Positions 5,070 to 5,647 of a stretch of DNA of 5,647 nucleotides are shown in pieces (the first letter of the stretch is position 1; every line of letters begins with the position of its first letter). Source of the DNA: an uncultured Gemella sp. (lineage in GTDB: Bacteria; Bacillota; Bacilli; Staphylococcales; Gemellaceae). The stretch spans positions 1-5,647 of the forward strand of contig CALHQV010000210.1 of assembly GCA_938038035.1 (NCBI GenBank), written 5' to 3'. Below the pieces are notes generated by a model. It saw only the letters and a list, made by a program, of their open reading frames with translations. It was not told the DNA's origin and made no database searches. Both the position numbers and the translations under genes were made by a program.

Positions 5070-5336
5070 TTATTTTGATTTGAAAATACCGAACTTGCCA
5101 TAACGGTTAGCAAAATCGCTGGCGCGACCTTCATTGGCAACTTGTCTAACTTTACCGGTATAAAATGGATGTGATGCCGAGGACGTATCACACATAAACA
5201 CCGGATATTCTTTGCCATCTTCCCACTTCATGGTGTTTGTGGTTCTGGCACAAGAGCGAATCAAAAAGCCTTGCTTAGCATTGGAATCATAAAAAAGAAC
5301 GGTACGATAATTTTCCGGATGAATCCCTTTTTTCAT
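5070..5336 (-). CDS. rpmE2: 50S ribosomal protein L31 type B
   Basis: This 88-residue large-subunit protein is the form of L31 that lacks the zinc-binding CxxC pairs of type A; only Cys29 and Cys49 are present. In several gammaproteobacteria it replaces the zinc form under zinc limitation. Recognisable pieces are the MKKGIHPENYR start, the WEDGKEYPV strand (38-46), and DTSSASHPFYTGK (50-62) followed by the EGRASDFANRYGKFG tail. The wording is proteobacterial and not Bacillus-like. An upstream in-frame ATG at 5408 would add 24 residues, but MKK at 5336 is the conserved start and has AAGG nine bases upstream. rpmJ2 follows nine bases later. The G+C content is visibly higher than in the left part of the window. 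Confidence 0.93.
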   Translation of the reverse strand: MKKGIHPENYRTVLFYDSNAKQGFLIRSCARTTNTMKWEDGKEYPVFMCDTSSASHPFYTGKVRQVANEGRASDFANRYGKFGIFKSK

Positions 5337-5379
5337 TTTATACAACCTTATTTCTTGATAAAAAATAACAATGTGAACC

Positions 5380-5408
5380 ATATTACACAAAAAACGCTGT
5401 CCAAGCAA
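5380..5408 (-). promoter_or_regulatory. Possible promoter of rpmE2-rpmJ2
   Basis: Read leftward, TTGCTT (5408-5403), a 17-base spacer and TAATAT (5385-5380) give a moderate sigma-70 match with a start near 5373. In some gammaproteobacteria this operon is repressed by Zur, but I could not find a convincing Zur palindrome here. Confidence 0.35.
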
Positions 5409-5535
5409 ACTTATTTTAATAAGAAAAATAAGAGAGCAGAAAAAAGTGTTGAATCAAGCTTTACATAAGCAAAAACAACTTAGAAAAACACCAAAAATGC
5501 CTAATTAATTTTTATAAAAAACAATGTTATTTTCG

Positions 5536-5545
5536 ACCGCACTTT
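5536..5545 (-). other. Haemophilus-type DNA uptake signal sequence
   Basis: The minus strand reads AAAGTGCGGT, containing the full 9-base core AAGTGCGGT of the Haemophilus influenzae-type uptake signal. It is followed by CGAAAATA, which fits the AT-rich extension of the known consensus. The signal is recognised during natural transformation of Pasteurellaceae and is highly repeated in their genomes. It lies between rpmE2 and the next gene. I noticed no copy in the left 4.9 kb. Confidence 0.85.
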
Positions 5546-5554
5546 AATAAAAAC

Positions 5555-5647
5555 CTAATAAGTTCTTATTTCAGGTGCTTGATAGAATTTAATAAACTGT
5601 TCTATTTCAAGAAGATCTGTACTGAATAACAATTTGTCAAAATGTGT
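5555..5647 (-). CDS. Partial C-terminus of an unidentified protein
   Basis: The last 30 codons of a leftward gene enter from the right edge, reading THFDKLLFSTDLLEIEQ and on to a final APEIRTY before TAG at 5557-5555. The reading frame is open to the window edge and its composition is protein-like. The uptake signal lies just past its stop codon, a common place for such signals. I do not recognise the family, and too little is present to assign a role. Confidence 0.6.
   Translation of the reverse strand, partial: THFDKLLFSTDLLEIEQFIKFYQAPEIRTY

Noticed and set aside
4961..5102. Plus-strand ORF crossing the junction, starting MYITMKAFFRSLFSW
   Set aside because: It spans the point where rpmJ2 homology breaks and runs antisense to rpmE2 and rpmJ2, so it is most likely a by-product of the joined sequences.
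5271..5468. Plus-strand ORF of 65 codons
   Set aside because: It overlaps the start of rpmE2 and its promoter region in antisense, and has no recognisable motif or ribosome binding site.
5337..5540. Zur operator upstream of rpmE2
   Set aside because: Only partial half-sites such as AATAACATTG are visible and there is no full palindrome of the known gammaproteobacterial type.
1..5647. CRISPR array, tRNA or rRNA genes
   Set aside because: There are no regularly spaced direct repeats and no cloverleaf or rRNA signatures on either strand.

Overview
The window looks like two pieces from different organisms. Positions 1 to about 4920 are very AT-rich. They carry Bacilli-style parts: AGGAGG-type ribosome binding sites, sigma-A promoters, a T-box leader, and an intramembrane-sensing (BceS/GraS-type) two-component system. 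This fits a low-GC Firmicute such as Gemella or a relative; the genus is an inference. From about 5020 to the end the sequence resembles Pasteurellaceae. It holds a gammaproteobacterial-type rpmE2, the first 14 codons of rpmJ2, and a perfect Haemophilus-type DNA uptake signal. Both groups live in the human mouth, so a chimeric assembly is the simplest reading and a real transfer is the alternative.

Layout: 1-203 has no supportable gene. At 204-1980 an OmpR-family response regulator and a small two-helix sensor kinase form a leftward operon with one overlapping base, its own extended -10 promoter and a terminator. At 2009-2231 there is a compact non-coding unit: a 90-bp foldback repeat containing a promoter, then about 150 nt that can fold into a 16-bp long-range helix or, alternatively, a terminator hairpin. 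At 2282-3918 metY (O-acetylhomoserine sulfhydrylase) is read leftward behind a consensus promoter and a T-box with an AUG specifier, so it should be induced when tRNA-Met is uncharged.

Positions 3919-4580 hold no intact gene. Two decayed, convergent coding-like stretches (4077-4289 on plus, 4357-4547 on minus) lie either side of a 17-bp bidirectional hairpin terminator. A small GNAT-fold protein (4640-4921, plus strand) follows, with its own promoter and a hairpin or operator just before its ribosome binding site.

Positions 5555-5647 hold the last 30 codons of an unidentified leftward gene. The clearest unexplained signals are the structured RNA at 2009-2162, the promoter-bearing inverted repeat at 2142-2231, the gene graveyard at 4077-4547, and the junction near 5020.
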